Shown here: piece by piece, positions 10,728 to 25,700 of the stretch
How positions within the stretch are numbered: position 1 is the stretch's first letter
How the letters are laid out: each line of letters begins with the position of its first letter
Source: Ifrita kowaldi
Taxonomy: Eukaryota; Chordata; Aves; Passeriformes; Cinclosomatidae
Reading direction: 5' to 3'
DNA length: 64,000 bases
NCBI GenBank assembly: GCA_013398055.1
Contig: VZRS01003951.1
Coordinates: 185,855-249,854, forward strand
Notes under the pieces: model-generated
Databases searched by the model: none
What the model saw: the letters and a program-made list of their open reading frames with translations, nothing else
What the model was told of the DNA's origin: nothing
Program-made: the position numbers and the translations under genes

Positions 10728-13700
10728 CTGGAAGGAAGAGCAAAGCAGGATTAATCCCCCTGACTCACACTCACAGCGCTGCTTTCCAGTGCTGCTGCGA
10801 GTCCCACGCTCAGCTCTCCGCAAGGCATGTGCAACATTTCCTGGGAAATAATAGGCAGCAGCTTGGAATATCACAGGCATTGTTTCATCCAAACAGCTCT
10901 GGATGAAAGTCCTGGGTAAACAGAACTCTGTCTTTCTCATCAGCTATCGTACTAGGCTCTCAGATTATTAATTAAATCCTCTTGTTTCAGGATGTTTCTG
11001 AATTCAAGACCTCTTGTGCCAATAAACCATAATTAGAGCTCATTCAGTTCGTATAAAAATGTGAACCAGAAGTAAAATCTCAGCTCTACTTGAAAGATGA
11101 ATAAGTCTGGCAGTCATATTTGAGTTCTTTTGCCCTTGTTTGAGAAATGCTCCTCTCTAAACTGAAAAATGCCCAAAAGACTTTGCTCTCCTTTAAAACT
11201 GAGTGCCCTCAAAGCCTGTGCTCTTTGATCAACAAGCCTTGGTACCTGAGCTGCTGAGGGGCTTTTCCTCCAATGCACTTGGGAGGAGATGGGAGCTACA
11301 GCAAAGCTACTGTTCCACTCATGGATGGCCAAGTGAAGGAACCTTCATTACCCACATATCAAACAATACCAGCACAAGTGGTGCTCCAGGGCACTTCCCA
11401 ATCTGTTTTAATGATGGAGTGCCTGATAGTGCCCTGCCTACACGATGAATTCTTTCATGTCAGAAAACCCCTGCTCTGTGATGCCATTTGGGCAGGTTTT
11501 GTCGTGGGTGTTGGCAGGGAAAAGAGGCACTGGAAGAGGAGTGCAAGGAAGGGGTGCAGGGCCATTGCCACTCTGACTGCTGCACTGGGCACTGGTTTCT
11601 GCCCTGCCAGGCTCCTGAGGCAATGCAGACATATGCTGAGAGGGAGCAAAGCTGGTTACCTGGAATTCCCACCTCCTCTGAGCCTTACATGTCAAAATGA
11701 GAGATGCTCTGTACACGAAGGTCCCTGATGGGCCATAAAAGGGCTTCGCTGGTTGTGTGTTTAATCCTCCTGGGTGCTTTGTGTGACAGAGTGATTCCTC
11801 ATAAAATGCCAAGCACATCCTTGACGACACACACGTGACTGGAAGTTCCCTCCCAGAAAATAAACTCCTGCACTGGTGCTGCAGAGCCTTGAACTGCCCG
11901 ACCCCAGGATATTTTGCTGCAGGCAATCTCCTTCCCAAGGGAAGGGAGGGCAGATCCCTCCAGGAAGAGGTGTTTGCCCACGTGCTCCCTTCAGGGGGTT
12001 ACCCCTGGGGTTTGTGCCTTGCAAGCAGCTCCTTTCCCATGTGCATACTCGTGTGGAGCCTGGTGGACTCTGCAAGGACATGTTCTTACTGCTCGTGGCA
12101 CACCCCCCTCTCCAGGCAGGTGTAATGAATGTGTTTCTCAGGATAATGATGATGCCATCACCATTCCCACTGTTTCGGAATTAAGCTGCTGCTTAATTAT
12201 AATGTTTGGCTTATTCAGTCATGATGTTTACTGTATCAAGGACATAATTGGAGTTTACCTCTTTCATAGCATCATCTATCTGTTTTAACCCCTCGTAGTG
12301 GTCCCTGGATTCCCACAGAGGCTGGAGCATCACCTCCTCCACTTCTGGGAATAGCTAGGTGGAAACAAGAGAAAGAATATCGACATTTCCTTTTGCATTC
12401 CTTAACTTGCTGCATTATTTAGTTGTACATGCTGAAAATGGGGTGGCAGGCGGGGTGTGGAAGGTACACCCCCATTTCCCTGAATAGCTAAACACGGGGT
12501 GGAGCAAACACTGAAGCTCTGCTCTCCCCCTCTTTGGTTTCTGGCCCTGGGTGGCTTTACCTTCGTCACTGTTTCGAACATGGGGATGAGGACGAACTTC
12601 AGGAACCCGATCTGTGCCGTCGGCTTGGTCACTTTGTCGCGGTCCATGAACGGTGCCACTGGGAGCCCCTCGGATTTTTCTCGGTCGCTCTGGAACAAAC
12701 CCAGAGTTAGCAAATATTAATCCTGGCTAGAAGGCTGTGAGGAGAGTCATGCACCAAGCAGACCAGTAGCCCTCAGATACAGATCACAGAGGTGTTTGAA
12801 GATAGCACAGAATAGCGATGTGCTTCCCTCAGGCCAACGTATCTGCTTTGTTGAGAGCAACATCTGAATAAAGAGAATTCTGTTCAGCTATTTCTGCTCA
12901 GCACCAGCATCAAAGTGTTCACCTCCAGGCTTACAGGGCACCCGATTCCCTTTGCAAACCTACTGGACTTGTGAGGTAAAATAAATCAGAGCATTCAGAA
13001 AGCTGGTAATGGCTCTTGCTGCTCTCAAAGAGAAGGAATAGTTCTGTGATTTCCTCATCGTTCTCCAGAGAGTGATTATTTTCAGGTATCCAACCAGAAA
13101 TTACATCTCATTCTTTACTAATGATTAAAACAAGAAAATCAGTTGCATCCACTTGCTTCCTGAGCAGGTTGTCTTGCTGGCATCCTTCTCTGACTTTCCA
13201 TAATAGAAGATGTCCATGGAATCATAGACTGGTTTGGGCTGGAAAGGACCCTAAAGACCACCCAGTTCCAACACCCTGCCACGGGCACTGTAACTTCTAC
13301 CAGACCAGGCAGTCCAGATCTAGAACCGGACTGGGCTGTCAGACAGTGAAGCCCCTGTGAGATGTGGAAATAGCAGAAAATTGTGCAATTGTGCAATTTC
13401 ATCTCTCCCTCGCTCTTACCTGCATAAAATACTCCTCCAGTAAGCAATCTACCCAGGGCTCTGCTACTTCCATGGGGCGCACTTCATTGGAGATGTCACA
13501 GCACTTTATCAGCACCATCTTCAGCTGAAAGAGGATAATACTTTAATGCTGCAGTCTTAAGGCCAGCCCTTTTCTCCCTCTCCACAACCCCTGTCCTTGC
13601 AGTGCAGCAGGAGGCAACGCTTTCAACCAGAAAGGACAGTTTCAGGATTAAACCAGAGGTCTTAAATGATCTGGATCCTTTCCCCTCTCTCTGTGTAAAT

Positions 13701-16700
13701 CCCTTATCCCCTCTCTGCCTTGGTTTCCCAGTCTGCAGCACAGGGATGTGTCACAGTGGGATGTGCCCTCATCTGCTGCATGAAGAGATTCAGTCACAAG
13801 TGACCATTAAGTTTTCTGTGGAGCACTCGGAGGCAGCTGGGAAAAGATTTCCCTGGAAATCAAAGACAACTGCACTAGGAAGTAGAGGAGACTGCAGTTT
13901 GCACTCTTGTGGTAAAGGACAACAAGAATTTGTGACCTGATAGAGTAAATTTTTTTTATTTTCCTGATGGGACTCCAGGATTTCTAAAGCTGGAATAACC
14001 TATTTAATACAGAGCACTTCTAAATTGTAATTATTTTTGGTGGGGCAGAGAATGTAGGAGGGATTATTTTTTTTATAACATGTATTGAATCTTGGCTTTT
14101 AAACAAACAAAAGTTAATCTGCAAGCTTTCACTCCATGCACAAAAAAATAAACATCCACAAAATCTCCTTACACAGGTCATGTGTTCTTCATTTGTGTAA
14201 TCAAAATTTTCCATTTTTTCCTTGAAAGAGTCCAGTATTTCTGCATGTCTCGCCATGTCTGTAGCCAGGATTAACGTAATTATCCCCTAGCAAAGAAAAC
14301 ATGTTCACATATTAACTTGACATTCCTTACAAAGTCTGCTCTTGCAGAGCCAAGGAGGGTCTGTCTTGCACACAAAATGCCTCAGATGCACTGAATTGTT
14401 CGTGCTGGAAGGGGAAGTTTCTGACTTCACACTGCCAAGGAAACTGGAAGAGGATTATAAAGAGTTCGTGGTACATGAGAATCATGGTATTATGTGATAT
14501 TCCAGAGACACTGAGGTTTTTCCTTTCTGATTGACTAATTGTAGAAAAGCAAACTGTACAACAGGATGTTAAAAGCCACACTCTGGCTGCCAAGATCCAC
14601 TTTCATCTCCTTGGAAGGCACTGTGGGTTTTGCTGCTGACTCTTAGTGGCCCTGAGACAAAAATCATGATGGGGATGTCAGCTGTGCCCATCCTCTTTGG
14701 ATTAAGGGCTTTGAAACACTTGGATGTGGTCAAGGAGCTCTGTATCCTCCTGCTACGCAGAGTTTATGATGGGAAAACATGTGGTTAATTTAAAGTTGTG
14801 GGTTTAGAAACAGAACAATCCATTTTGGGACTGTGCCAGTTTCCCACACGCTGGCAGAATCAGGAACTCCAATCAGCCTTCCTTCAGGCTTCTTCACTTG
14901 GTGTGTAAGGAAGGTGTAATGTGGAAATTCAGACTGAATTTCAGCCCTCAGAGCCCTAAAGGGAATTGTTATATTGTTCAGTGCCTCAGAGACAACTGTG
15001 GTGAGTCCCAATGCACCAGGGCCTCTTCCAACAGTACAAGTGCTCTGCTGTTGCAAATCTTTTCCCCCTTTGAAGCCCCTCTTAAAATTAATACAGTGTT
15101 CCCTTAAAGCATAAAATTCTGCCAGGAGGGCTTGATCCTTCCCCAGTCAGAGCTAATTGGCTCCTCCAACCACATAAATATCTACCCCCAAAATGTCATA
15201 GGCTTTAACAGCCAGGATGTACTCATTATTGCTCAGCATTCCAGGGAGTGCTGCCGTGGAAATTTTCCAAGAATCCCTCTCGGATCCTTCCAGCGTGAGG
15301 GGCTTTTTCAGCCCTACCCTCCAGGGAGAATGAATCACGCTCATTGTGGAGCAGGGAAGTCCGTGCACGTTTATATCCTCAGGAACAGCGTGTGCAAGGA
15401 GCAGCATTCCTACCTGTCTTATCTGTTTGAACTGGTCCTGGTCCACGTTGGAGAAGATGTTGAATTCCGGCTGGGAGATGATCTGGAAAGCCACGGCGCA
15501 GTGGTGGTTCTCCAGCGGGGAGATGTCGTTGTAGCGCACGGCCAGCTCCGTCCGCGCGTTGATCTGGTAGCTGAGGGCAGGGAAAACCGTGAGGGAAAAG
15601 CTCCTGCAGACACCCTCCAGCTGCTCCAAACCACGCTGCTTGCTCTTCCTTACACTCTTTTCAATGCTTATGCAATTAGCTGCAGCTTTGGGTTTTTTGG
15701 TTGTTGGTGTTAAATCAGATTTTCAGAGAAAATAGATATAAATTTAATGTAATCTCAGGCGCTGATTCCCATTCAGTGGATGAACCTTCCCCTGTACGTT
15801 TTTTTTTTTTCCTTCTTTAAATTTTACCAGATCCCTAGTTTAAAATGACATAAAACAAAAGCCAGAAGGAGCTGTTTGGGTTTAATTCAACCCCCACTAA
15901 TGGCAAATGCAGAGATTCTCACTGATCCCAGTCAGAACTGGGTTCTGCCCTTATTTAATGAATGGTTACAAATAAATCTGATTCTCTCCATTTCACATGC
16001 ACATGAAAGTGTCCATGGGTCAATGACAATAATTTCCTCACATGAAAATAAACACAGTAAAATGCACTTCCTGATTTATAATTATGAAATAATGTTTAAG
16101 CTAAATCCCCCTTTGCATTTCAGTGTAATTATTCCATTATTATAATTTATAGCTCTGTTACCAGCTGTCAAGTATTTTATCTTGTTTCCTCAGGAGTTGG
16201 GGGGAAAAGTGTAGGAATAGAAATCTGAAAAAAGACATTTTCCTTACAGAACCAAGGACAGCTGGCAAACCCCAACCCAGACCTGAGCTCTGCTTTGGCC
16301 CATGTGTGAGTGAACAGCAGGGCCTTGGGAAAAAGGTCAGGCTGTGAGAAGAAAAACCTGATCTACCAAAAAATGCCAACCAGTATCACCTTCCCAATAA
16401 ATTTTAAGGGAAGAGGAAGCAAGAGAACAGACTTACGTGTTGTTATAGCCTGGATGGTCCAAGTCATGGCACACTGCTGCAGTCATGAGAATCAAAATGT
16501 CAATTTGGGAGAATTTCTCCTGTAAAATACAAAACATGAATGTCTACTTCCTCTATCCCTATAAATCAAAATAAATAAATAAACCAGACATATTTACTTT
16601 TTAGAGAAACGCAAATCTGAGCAAAATGAAGCATTTTTTCTTAGGTGAATTTACTTCAGCCAAGAACGCAAGACCTGCCTTCCCTCCCAGTAAAAATGAC

Positions 16701-19700
16701 TCAGATTTGTCTTTGTTGCATTAAATAACAGCAGCTCAGAGGAGGCAATTTCCTTGAAACTTGCTATTACTGCAGAGCTCATATAAAAGCACTGAGACAT
16801 TAGTACAGTCTCCTACAAGTCATTTGAGCACCCTGATTACTTAAGGGAGGGATGGAAGATGGCTCTGTTGCCATTGCATTCTGCATTAACTAAAGTTAGG
16901 AAAAGAGCGAGAAAAATTAAATGTTGTGCTCCCACAGCTTTTGAACAGCCCAGACCTACATTAAAGCAAATTTTTCTTCATACTGCTACTGGCAAGAAAA
17001 CAGACTTAGGCCAGTAACTGATACGTTTAAGTATGGAGAAGAAAAGGGTTTTTTAAGTAAATAAAAGCAGTTTTGTAAAGAAATGAAATGAATATATATA
17101 TATGAGCACTGGTTATCTAGACAGTGAATGAATTTTGGGATAAAATAAAGGTCAAATATGTGTTCAGCATACATTCCAGGCTATAGGTACAAGCACAGGT
17201 ACAAGCACACATTTGGAGAACACCTCTTGTGGGAGCATTTTGTGTCCCAGACAAGGAACATACCCACAGAGCATAATTCAGTAGGGGTTTGGCTGTCATT
17301 CCTAAATGTGTCACTCCATCAGTGTATGAACTGTGGACATCCAGGAGGTGAAATTACCTTCCCAGCAGCCTCAGAAAGCTGGGTAGGTGCATGGGGTCAG
17401 GAATGGAGTGGCTGAGAGGGCAGCCAGAGGTGAAAATGCAACACCTCTCCTCATGTGCCCGGGGACTGAGCAAGTGCAGCCTCCTCAAAGGCCACCACTG
17501 GCCAGCAGGCTGGTGGCCCACTTTGCAAGAGAAGTGTCACAGGTTTCACCATGGAAATGGGGTGGTCCCATCGAGGGGGGTCATACCTGGAGGCTGCAGA
17601 GCGAGATCATGCTGTACATCATCTGGGTCACGCAGAAGCAGTGCCGGAAATTGTGGAAGGGGTTGTTTCTGTAATTGTCGTGAATACACAGCTGCAGAGA
17701 GAGGGAATGAAGCTGTCAGAGTCGGCAGAGCTGTTTCCCAAGCACTGTATGTCCTTAAAGGAGTCCTATGGAGCCCAGGATTATTCTCTGCTAGGACAGA
17801 GTGACAGCACAAGGCCCCTGACACTCTCTGCTTTCCTGAGTGACATTTCTGTGTTCCAAGAATTCACCAGCAAGTAAAGCTCACAGAAAATCCCCTCTCA
17901 TACCAGCCAGCAATGGGCAAACATCCCGGCACAGCTGCATCTCGGTCCTTAAGACAGGACTCTCTGCTCTCATTCTGAATTTGTACTTCAAACCTTGCAG
18001 TGGCTAAATCGTGACTTTGGGGACTGTAAAGGGCTCGGAGCCCACCCCCGTCCCCCTCTCCCGCTGAGTACAAACTGCAGCTCTGATATTTGAAAGCTGA
18101 AATGTGGCTGTTTCATTTGCCAGTGCTCAGAGGTGGCTCTTTGGGACGTGTTGCTTGGCAAAGGGAAGATGGGAATGCACAGGCTGGAGCACACCTGGGT
18201 GGGCTTCCTGTGCCAGGCAGCCTGGGAGAGCCTGAGCAGTTACGGGCTCACAGGAGCCACTGTTGTGTGGTTTAACTTCCTACACATCCTGGCTTGGTTG
18301 CCCTCATTCCAGAGGCAGGATAAAGCCTGTCTGTCCCTGTGTCCTGGCTCCTGCCAGCCAGGCTGGCTGAGGGAGGCTGGCACAGCTGGGTTAACACATG
18401 CCACGGTCATTATTCCAATGCTCCTTTGGCTTCCTGTCCCTCACAAAGCAGCCAAGAGTCAGCAGCACTGTCAGACCCTTCTGCTGAATACTCCTCCTTA
18501 GCCTGGACCCCTCCAGGCAGAGGGCCCTCATGCACATGCTTCAGTTTCTGGGACTGAATTAATGACATGGACAGAATTCCTGTCCCCTTCTCCAGCTAAA
18601 TAGTGAATTTACTTCATGAGTCCTCACACCCTGTCAGGATCAAACCCTTTAACCCATCACCTGACTTCTGGGAAGCCTCAAAGCCCTGGATAAGGTCAAG
18701 AGAACTGCAGCATTTCAATGCTTATTCAATATCTGTGGGTTTCATTGCAAAAGCTCTGCTCAGATTATTCTGCAGCAAAGATTTCAGAACCATATTTCAT
18801 TATTTTAAAATGACTAAGGAATGGCATGATATGGTTGTCAGCCAGGCTCACAGGTGGTGAGTATCTCCCAGCCTACACAAGGACACCCGTGGCACTGCAC
18901 AGAACTGCATGGATGTAATGGATACATCCAGCACTGGAGCCCAGAGCATCCCAGGGGACTCCTGACTCAGAGCACTGAAGGGATGGGGTGACTGGGTTGC
19001 ATTAGGCATTCTTTCCTCCTCTTCCTGGAGGATTTCTGTAGCCAGTGGATGTGGGAGCAAGAAAGCCAGGATAAGCATGAGGTGGCTTTTTCTCTCCCAC
19101 TTGAGTTCGAAGTGATGCTCATACACTGCCTGGGGAAGTATCCCACTTTGCAGCAGAGCCCTTGGGGCTTTTAAAAATCATCTTTCTTCCTGCAAGAAGA
19201 TAGGAAACCTCACCTTACCTTTGTAGAAAATACACAACAAACTCCCCTTGTTGCTCAGAGTGAGGCTGTCTTAAATGTTAGTGGTGACAAACTGCTTGGA
19301 GACACAAGCTAGGGGAAGCAGCCTGCAGCAGTGTGTGTGGGTGGCCTGTTGGTGTGTGTTGACATATCACCTTGCTTCCCATGTTTTCGGGCTGTGAAAC
19401 AGGAGGAGGAGATCTTCTGTTTTATCGCCTCTGTGCTACCCTTGTTTGTGTTGGGTTGCATCCCACCCCTTGTCTTCAGCTGCTTTATGAGGTCAACACC
19501 ACGGAGCTTTCCATTTGCCTTCTTCAGAGAGAGATTTTACCAGCTTTTGATCATTTTTGGTATCTCCTTTAATGCAGTTGCACTGTTTTTCTAAAAAGGC
19601 TTCACCAGTTTGCTGGGAATAAATTCCAGGTGAGCCTTCTGCCTTCTGTGGTGACATTTTATCCCTTATCCCAGGCTCTGCTCAGCCTTGTGCCTCGTTG

Positions 19701-22700
19701 CCTCCCTCCTGCAGCAGGGCACCAAGCAGTGACAGCCCCGTGTGCCTCCTGCCATTGCTGTACTGCAACACGTGATGAACCCAGTCTTTTCTTTGCCTTT
19801 TCCAGCCACCTCCTGATTTTGGGACATTTTTAAGGAATCTATATCCATTTAAAACAGTGCCCTCTCTTCTCTGCAAACTCATCAGGGAATTAGAAGAGAT
19901 TACTGAGATGTGAGTCTTTGCTAAAGGAATCCTAAGAAACATCTGTGTAATGAATTCAGACCATGATGGTTTTAATTATTGTCTCAGTCAATTTGTCAGA
20001 CACAGAGGAAAGTTTTTACTAGTTACAATTCTTCAGGCTATCCCTGGATCCTTTTTAACAATGGATAAAATATTTACTGTTCTACAGTCCTCTAGGAACA
20101 TGATGGGTTTTCTCTAAGAAAGCCAATATATTCTTCAGCTTTTTAGCAAACACTTTCTTATGCTCTCCCTTGGACCTGAAAACTCATTGCTTTTTAAATA
20201 TTCCAGTGTTTCTTCCTTAGACATCTCACTTTTGGTATGATCTCATCTTTCTCACATTTTGCATCTCTGCAACATTCTCACATCAAAGACTGAAGCAAAG
20301 AAAGTTACCTTCTCAGCAGTTCCTTTTCCTTCCTGCCTTGCTCTTTTACTCCCTGTGATTTGGTACACTGAATGATTATTGCACATATTGGCACTTTTTA
20401 GCTATATCTGAAGACACTTGTCTTGCCTCCGTTTACAGTAGGTATCAAGAGCACTCAGCAGAAATTAACTGCTTTCAGTAATAGAAACCTCAGCAAATGA
20501 ATGCAAAACAGTTAAAAAAGAGTAATTTGTGACCACAAGAACGCAAACATTTTCTGAAGTACTTAAATTTGAAGAATTTGTATAGACTGACTGCTTTCAT
20601 TGGGATTACTCATGCGAGTCACGTTAATTCCGTGACTAAATGCCCTGTTTATTGATTTTTGAGTGTGAAAAATTGCAAACAGCAGTAACCTGAAATACTC
20701 ACCAACCACCTCTTCAGTGTGATAGGATTGATGTTGAAGTCTTTTACCAGCCCAAGGTCGTGGTACATGTGCTCCAAACAGCTCAGCATCTGCAGCCAGG
20801 AACGGGCAGGTTATTGTTGGCTCTGTGAACATCTCTTTAGGACACCCTGTGACGTGAATTCCCCCCTTGCGAGCATCAAATAATTGCAGAGCCCTCTTTA
20901 GATGAAAGAAAGATGTTCAAAGATTGCATGATTAAAGGCAGTGCAAGAGGGGAGACAGAGAGGGTCTGAAAGCTTTTTGAAGCAGACACGCTGCTGTTGA
21001 CTTCACAGGTTTTGTGCAGGGCTTTGAATATCACACCAGCACTCTCTGGTAATTTGTGATTTGTGTGTATCGCAGCAATTCCTGCTCACAAAAAAAAGTA
21101 TTGCCATTTTTCTAGTTCAGCTGGGATGTGTTCTATCACTCAGTGAAACCAGTGGGAGCTTTCCCCTGGCTGTACAGAAATGGGTCAGGCTCTAGCTGGA
21201 TAGAAAATGACAGCAGAAAATAAGAGATCCCTAAAAAAACATTTATTTCAGACATGTGTCAATACCTTCTTTCTTCATGACTTCTTGTGAGCTCCTAACT
21301 CCATCTTAGCTCAGATTTCTTGTTTTAAATATTTCCCATTATAGCCCTACAAAATAGCAGCAGTTTTGTGATCATCCTCACGGAAACTGTAACTGTGAGT
21401 CCCAAAAGCTGAAATGCAAGAGCAGGCAGCTCTTTTGAGACAACACCTGCTCTGCAGTAGGAAGGGGGATGCAGATAATTTAGCATCACATTTAATCAAC
21501 TGGGCTGGAAAGAATTGGAAACAAAAGATATTGATAATCTCAAGTGTTTGGGCATTTAACAGCTTCCAGCAATCAGAAATTAAGAGGTTTCCTGGATTTC
21601 AGGAGTTTAGGTATCTGCATTCCCATTTCTGAAGGCCACATCTGCAGGGGATTTGGCCTTCAGAATGTGGCCACTGTGTTAGAAAATGCAGCTCTTAGAC
21701 TGTAAAGCAATCCAGGGGTTTCAACACCATGAGTATAATGTCACAAATACAGCCTTGGAAGCATTTCTAGTTAAGTTTTCTGTTATTTAGGCTCTTAGAA
21801 ACTCACCAGAAAAAAAATTGTTTAATCTAATGAAACTTTGTATTTATCCAGGGAATAAACATAATTCATGGAGTAACAACAGGACTGATTTTGAGTCATC
21901 CAAACAGGAAGAGACTTTCCTGCAAGAGCTGAGGGACAAGGCCATGAGCTGAATTCTGCTCAGATCACGCAGACAGCATTTTGCTGAAGATCCCCTTGTC
22001 CTGGTAGAATATATGCTTTTCAATAGTTTCATAGAAGACTTTCCAAGACAATAATCTTTATCCAGAAGTGCTGAATTACCCTTAGAAACGCAGCTGTTGC
22101 CAAGAGAGCTTTGGGTGAGTGACGAGGCGACTCTCAGTCCCAGAGCTCCTGGCCCTGAACACAGGAGAATCTCAGTTTTCATGTTCAGCTTTCTTGGTCA
22201 GCAGCAAAAGCTTGAATATGGGATTGTTTTAGGGCTTGAAAAGTGAGAGGGCATTTGAGAAAGAGGACCCAGGCTTGCTGCAAAGCTCTGTTTGCTGAGA
22301 TGCTGCAGAGCACATTATTCATTTGCTTACAGATGACTGTGGTTTGTGACCTGCCTGTCCCACACCGAGCACGTGGGCAAACACTCGCTGCTAAACAAGC
22401 CCTGACAGAATTGAAATATTCTCTGTAAACATAAAGCAGAGCTAAGAGGGTGAGATAAACCCATATGGTGCTCGGCTCACCACAGCTTGTGTGGGATCTC
22501 ATTTCTGAGCAGGCTCCTGTTTGCAGGGCAAGTTTAGTCTCCACATCCTCCTGTTTGCCTTGTTCATGCCACCATATAATGTTTCCTAGCCCTCTGAACA
22601 AGGTACTGTGCTAAAGTACTGTCCCCTGGCCCACAGGAATCCGTGGATAATGGGTTTTGTCTCTCCTCATTCGTTCTGAACAGTCAGAACAACAACGAGA

Positions 22701-25700
22701 CAGCAGTGTTATGGCCCACCTGCCAGACTGTAATTCCCTCTTGCTGCAAAGACCTGGCAGGCATTTGTGGCCATGGTACAGAGGGAAAGAGCTGGAGAGG
22801 GAGCAGTGGCTGCAGAGCACCTCTGACCACACGAGGAAAGCTCTGCCAGCCTCAGCGAATGGGAGATGGACCTAAAGCCACCAGAGAGCCCTTCTGTTGT
22901 TGTACCAGACACAGGAAATATCCTGAAGGGAATATGCTGTTCCTGTGGGTGTGCAGGGGGTGTTTTTCCTCATCATGCTGAGCCAGAAAGACTCTGCACG
23001 CACAACCTCTGATGGAGGAGGAAATTAGGGTGATTGCTGCTGGGAGTGCTGCCAGAACTACCCAAGCCTTCCCCTGGGAAAAACCCCTGGTTTAGTCCTG
23101 TCCTCCATTACGTTTTTCTTAAGAGAGATTTGCTAGTATTTGCTAAATCTGGTTTTACATTATGTTATAAGCTGTCCACTCTTAACATCCTTCTCCTTCA
23201 TGCTTCAACAGAGGCTTACTCATGGACCTTCCAGAACCTTCTGCAGTACAGGTGATGAACCATGAAAAACACTAATAGCGGTAAGAAAAAGAAGAAAATG
23301 AAGCAATAAGAAGATACTAATTGGTTGTGAATGCAGCCTTGCAACCTCTTCAGAACAAACTGCAGAAAAACCCTCAGCTGAAGGGGTGTGAATCAGTGCC
23401 TGCACCTCTGCCTGCTGCTTCATTGATTTGAGTGGAGTTATTGATGATGCGCTAAAGCACACACTTTGCTGGGGATTGATTTGTTCAGATAAAACGGTAT
23501 GAGAGAACTCATGTGGCAGTAATGACAGTGCACCAGTTGAGGGACTTCACCAGGAAGAGATAAAAGAGCAAATCAAGGTGAGCCAGGACACGATAAGCAG
23601 CACAATCTACTTGGCATCTGCTAGGAAGAAGCACTGCATTCTGGTGTGGTATGGAAATAAAATAAATGTATAGAGAGTAAGAGGCAGAAAAAAGCGAAAA
23701 ACCCTGCAGACTGTCTCAAAGGGCTCTTCTGACCTTGTTGGCTCTCAGAAAGTGCCAACCCAGCTAATGTGGCATCCTCACCTCATTGGGCTCCCACAGC
23801 CAGACGTCAAAGGTTGGTTTCCGCAGAGCCTCGATGGTCTCCTGGGACAGCATGTACTGAAGACAGAAAGGCAGGAGCTGTAAACAAGGGTGTCCCTGGC
23901 ATGGGAATTGCTATTGGCATGTCCTTGGGCCTCCCAGGGTTCCATTCACGAGCCATAAACCACATTTCCCAAGGAGAGAGCAAACGATCTCTCCCTCTGG
24001 CCACCCAACCCTCCTCACCCTTCCCCCCAGCTTGCAGCTGCTCATTGGGGCAGACCCTTGTGGAGCAGGGCTTGGGAGAAAAGAGAGAGTGGAGGTGTTA
24101 GGGACAGGGTGATGGCTAAATCCAGCACAGGGAATCAAAGGCTCAGGGCACAGACCCATCCCTGGCTCTGCTGCCTGCAGAGCATCAGCGGCACTCGAAG
24201 CTGCCAGTTAGGGAGGGGTGGTGTGAAGTGTCTCTGCTTACAGTGCTAAATTAGCTGGTGGGGATGATATGTTTATTTTCAGATGATTTATGCTCTCATT
24301 TCGAGTGTTTTTTTCAAGAGTGCCCACAGTTTCAAATTGGTTGTCAGCCTGCAAGATTCTAGTGATTTTTTTATCATTACGTTCAGAAGCTTAAAACAAA
24401 ATCAAGCTCATTCACCAGTTATGGCTGTGTACAAAATGAAAAAAAAAAGGGGATGTGGAGGGTTAAAAGACATGGGGATATCAGGACTCTACAGATTCAT
24501 CTGTTCAAGACTCTATTCATCACTGGTTTTGGTACTCAAAAACCTTGTGGCTTCAATTGGCCCATTTACCGTGGCTGTCTCTGGGTTGGGTTTACTCTCC
24601 TGAGCAGGTGAATGACAATTTCTGAGCCATCAAATTGTTTGCTACTTAATTCAAGGAGGAACAACACTGAAGATTAATCTTCCTCCTTCAGAAGGCAAGG
24701 AGTTTTGCATTAGCAAAACATACAATGCACATTTAGTGTGACTTTCTGCAAGAAAACGGTGAATTAGCAGTACAGGTTTGGTGTTGCAGTGACATCTTCC
24801 TTCAGCCTCACTGACATTGGACAAATCCTGCACATGACAACTGATAAAAAAATTTCACAAATCTCCTGATGCCTTGGGTTTTAAATTCTATATTTTTCAA
24901 ATCCTGCACCGCCTAGTGTGTAACTCTGATGTTTCTTTAGCCCGTTAATTTCTGCTCTCTCATGCTGGGCAGACATAACAAAGCCTCTCCAGGCCTGCTC
25001 TCCAAGGACACTCAGATTGTCCTAGGCCCAAAAAGCATAAACCAAAAGCATCTAAAGGGGGGGCAAGCTTGGGGAAATTACATCATTGACTGAAGCTTTA
25101 ATTGGAGAATTAACCCTGATATGCAAATGAACCAAACCTATGAAAGTGTGAAGAACTCGTGACCTGCCGTCCATCGTGGGGCCCATCTTGGCAGTAGCCT
25201 CTGGTTCACAGGGGGTACCTTTGAAGGCCTTTCAAATAAATATCTACCTTTATTCCCTTACTCCTGTCTAGTCTCTGTTTCTAGGAGGCCTCTTAAGGCA
25301 TCAAAACCCCAAAACTCCAAAACCCCTAAATCCTATGAGCTTTGGTCTAGGAATGATGCAGAAATACAAACTACCAGTTTACTCTGCAGTGGGTCAGTGC
25401 AACTCTTTGTAGCCCTTATTCTTAATTCAAGATCCTAATGCAGCAGTCCATCAAGGTTTAAGCTGACACAAATACTTAGCAGGGGAAAAAGTCTGGCTTA
25501 GAACTGATGTGTTCTGTGAAATCATGTGTTAGTGTCAGGAGCACAAGCCTCCTGGGCAAAAGTTAATTAAAAGAAATAGAAGCCCCACAGTCTCTGCATC
25601 AGTGGAGGTCGCTTTTGCCAGGCAGAGCAGAATAAACAGCAGAATTTACTGCTCTGCAAGGCTCTGCAAGGCTCTGGAGACAAATGCACACAGAGCCATG

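Noticed and set aside
15132..15713. 193-codon plus-strand open frame
   Set aside because: Shadow of PDE9A exon 13 on the opposite strand.
21331..21420. Possible MIR fragment in intron 9
   Set aside because: Only a few short words resemble MIR; too weak to annotate.
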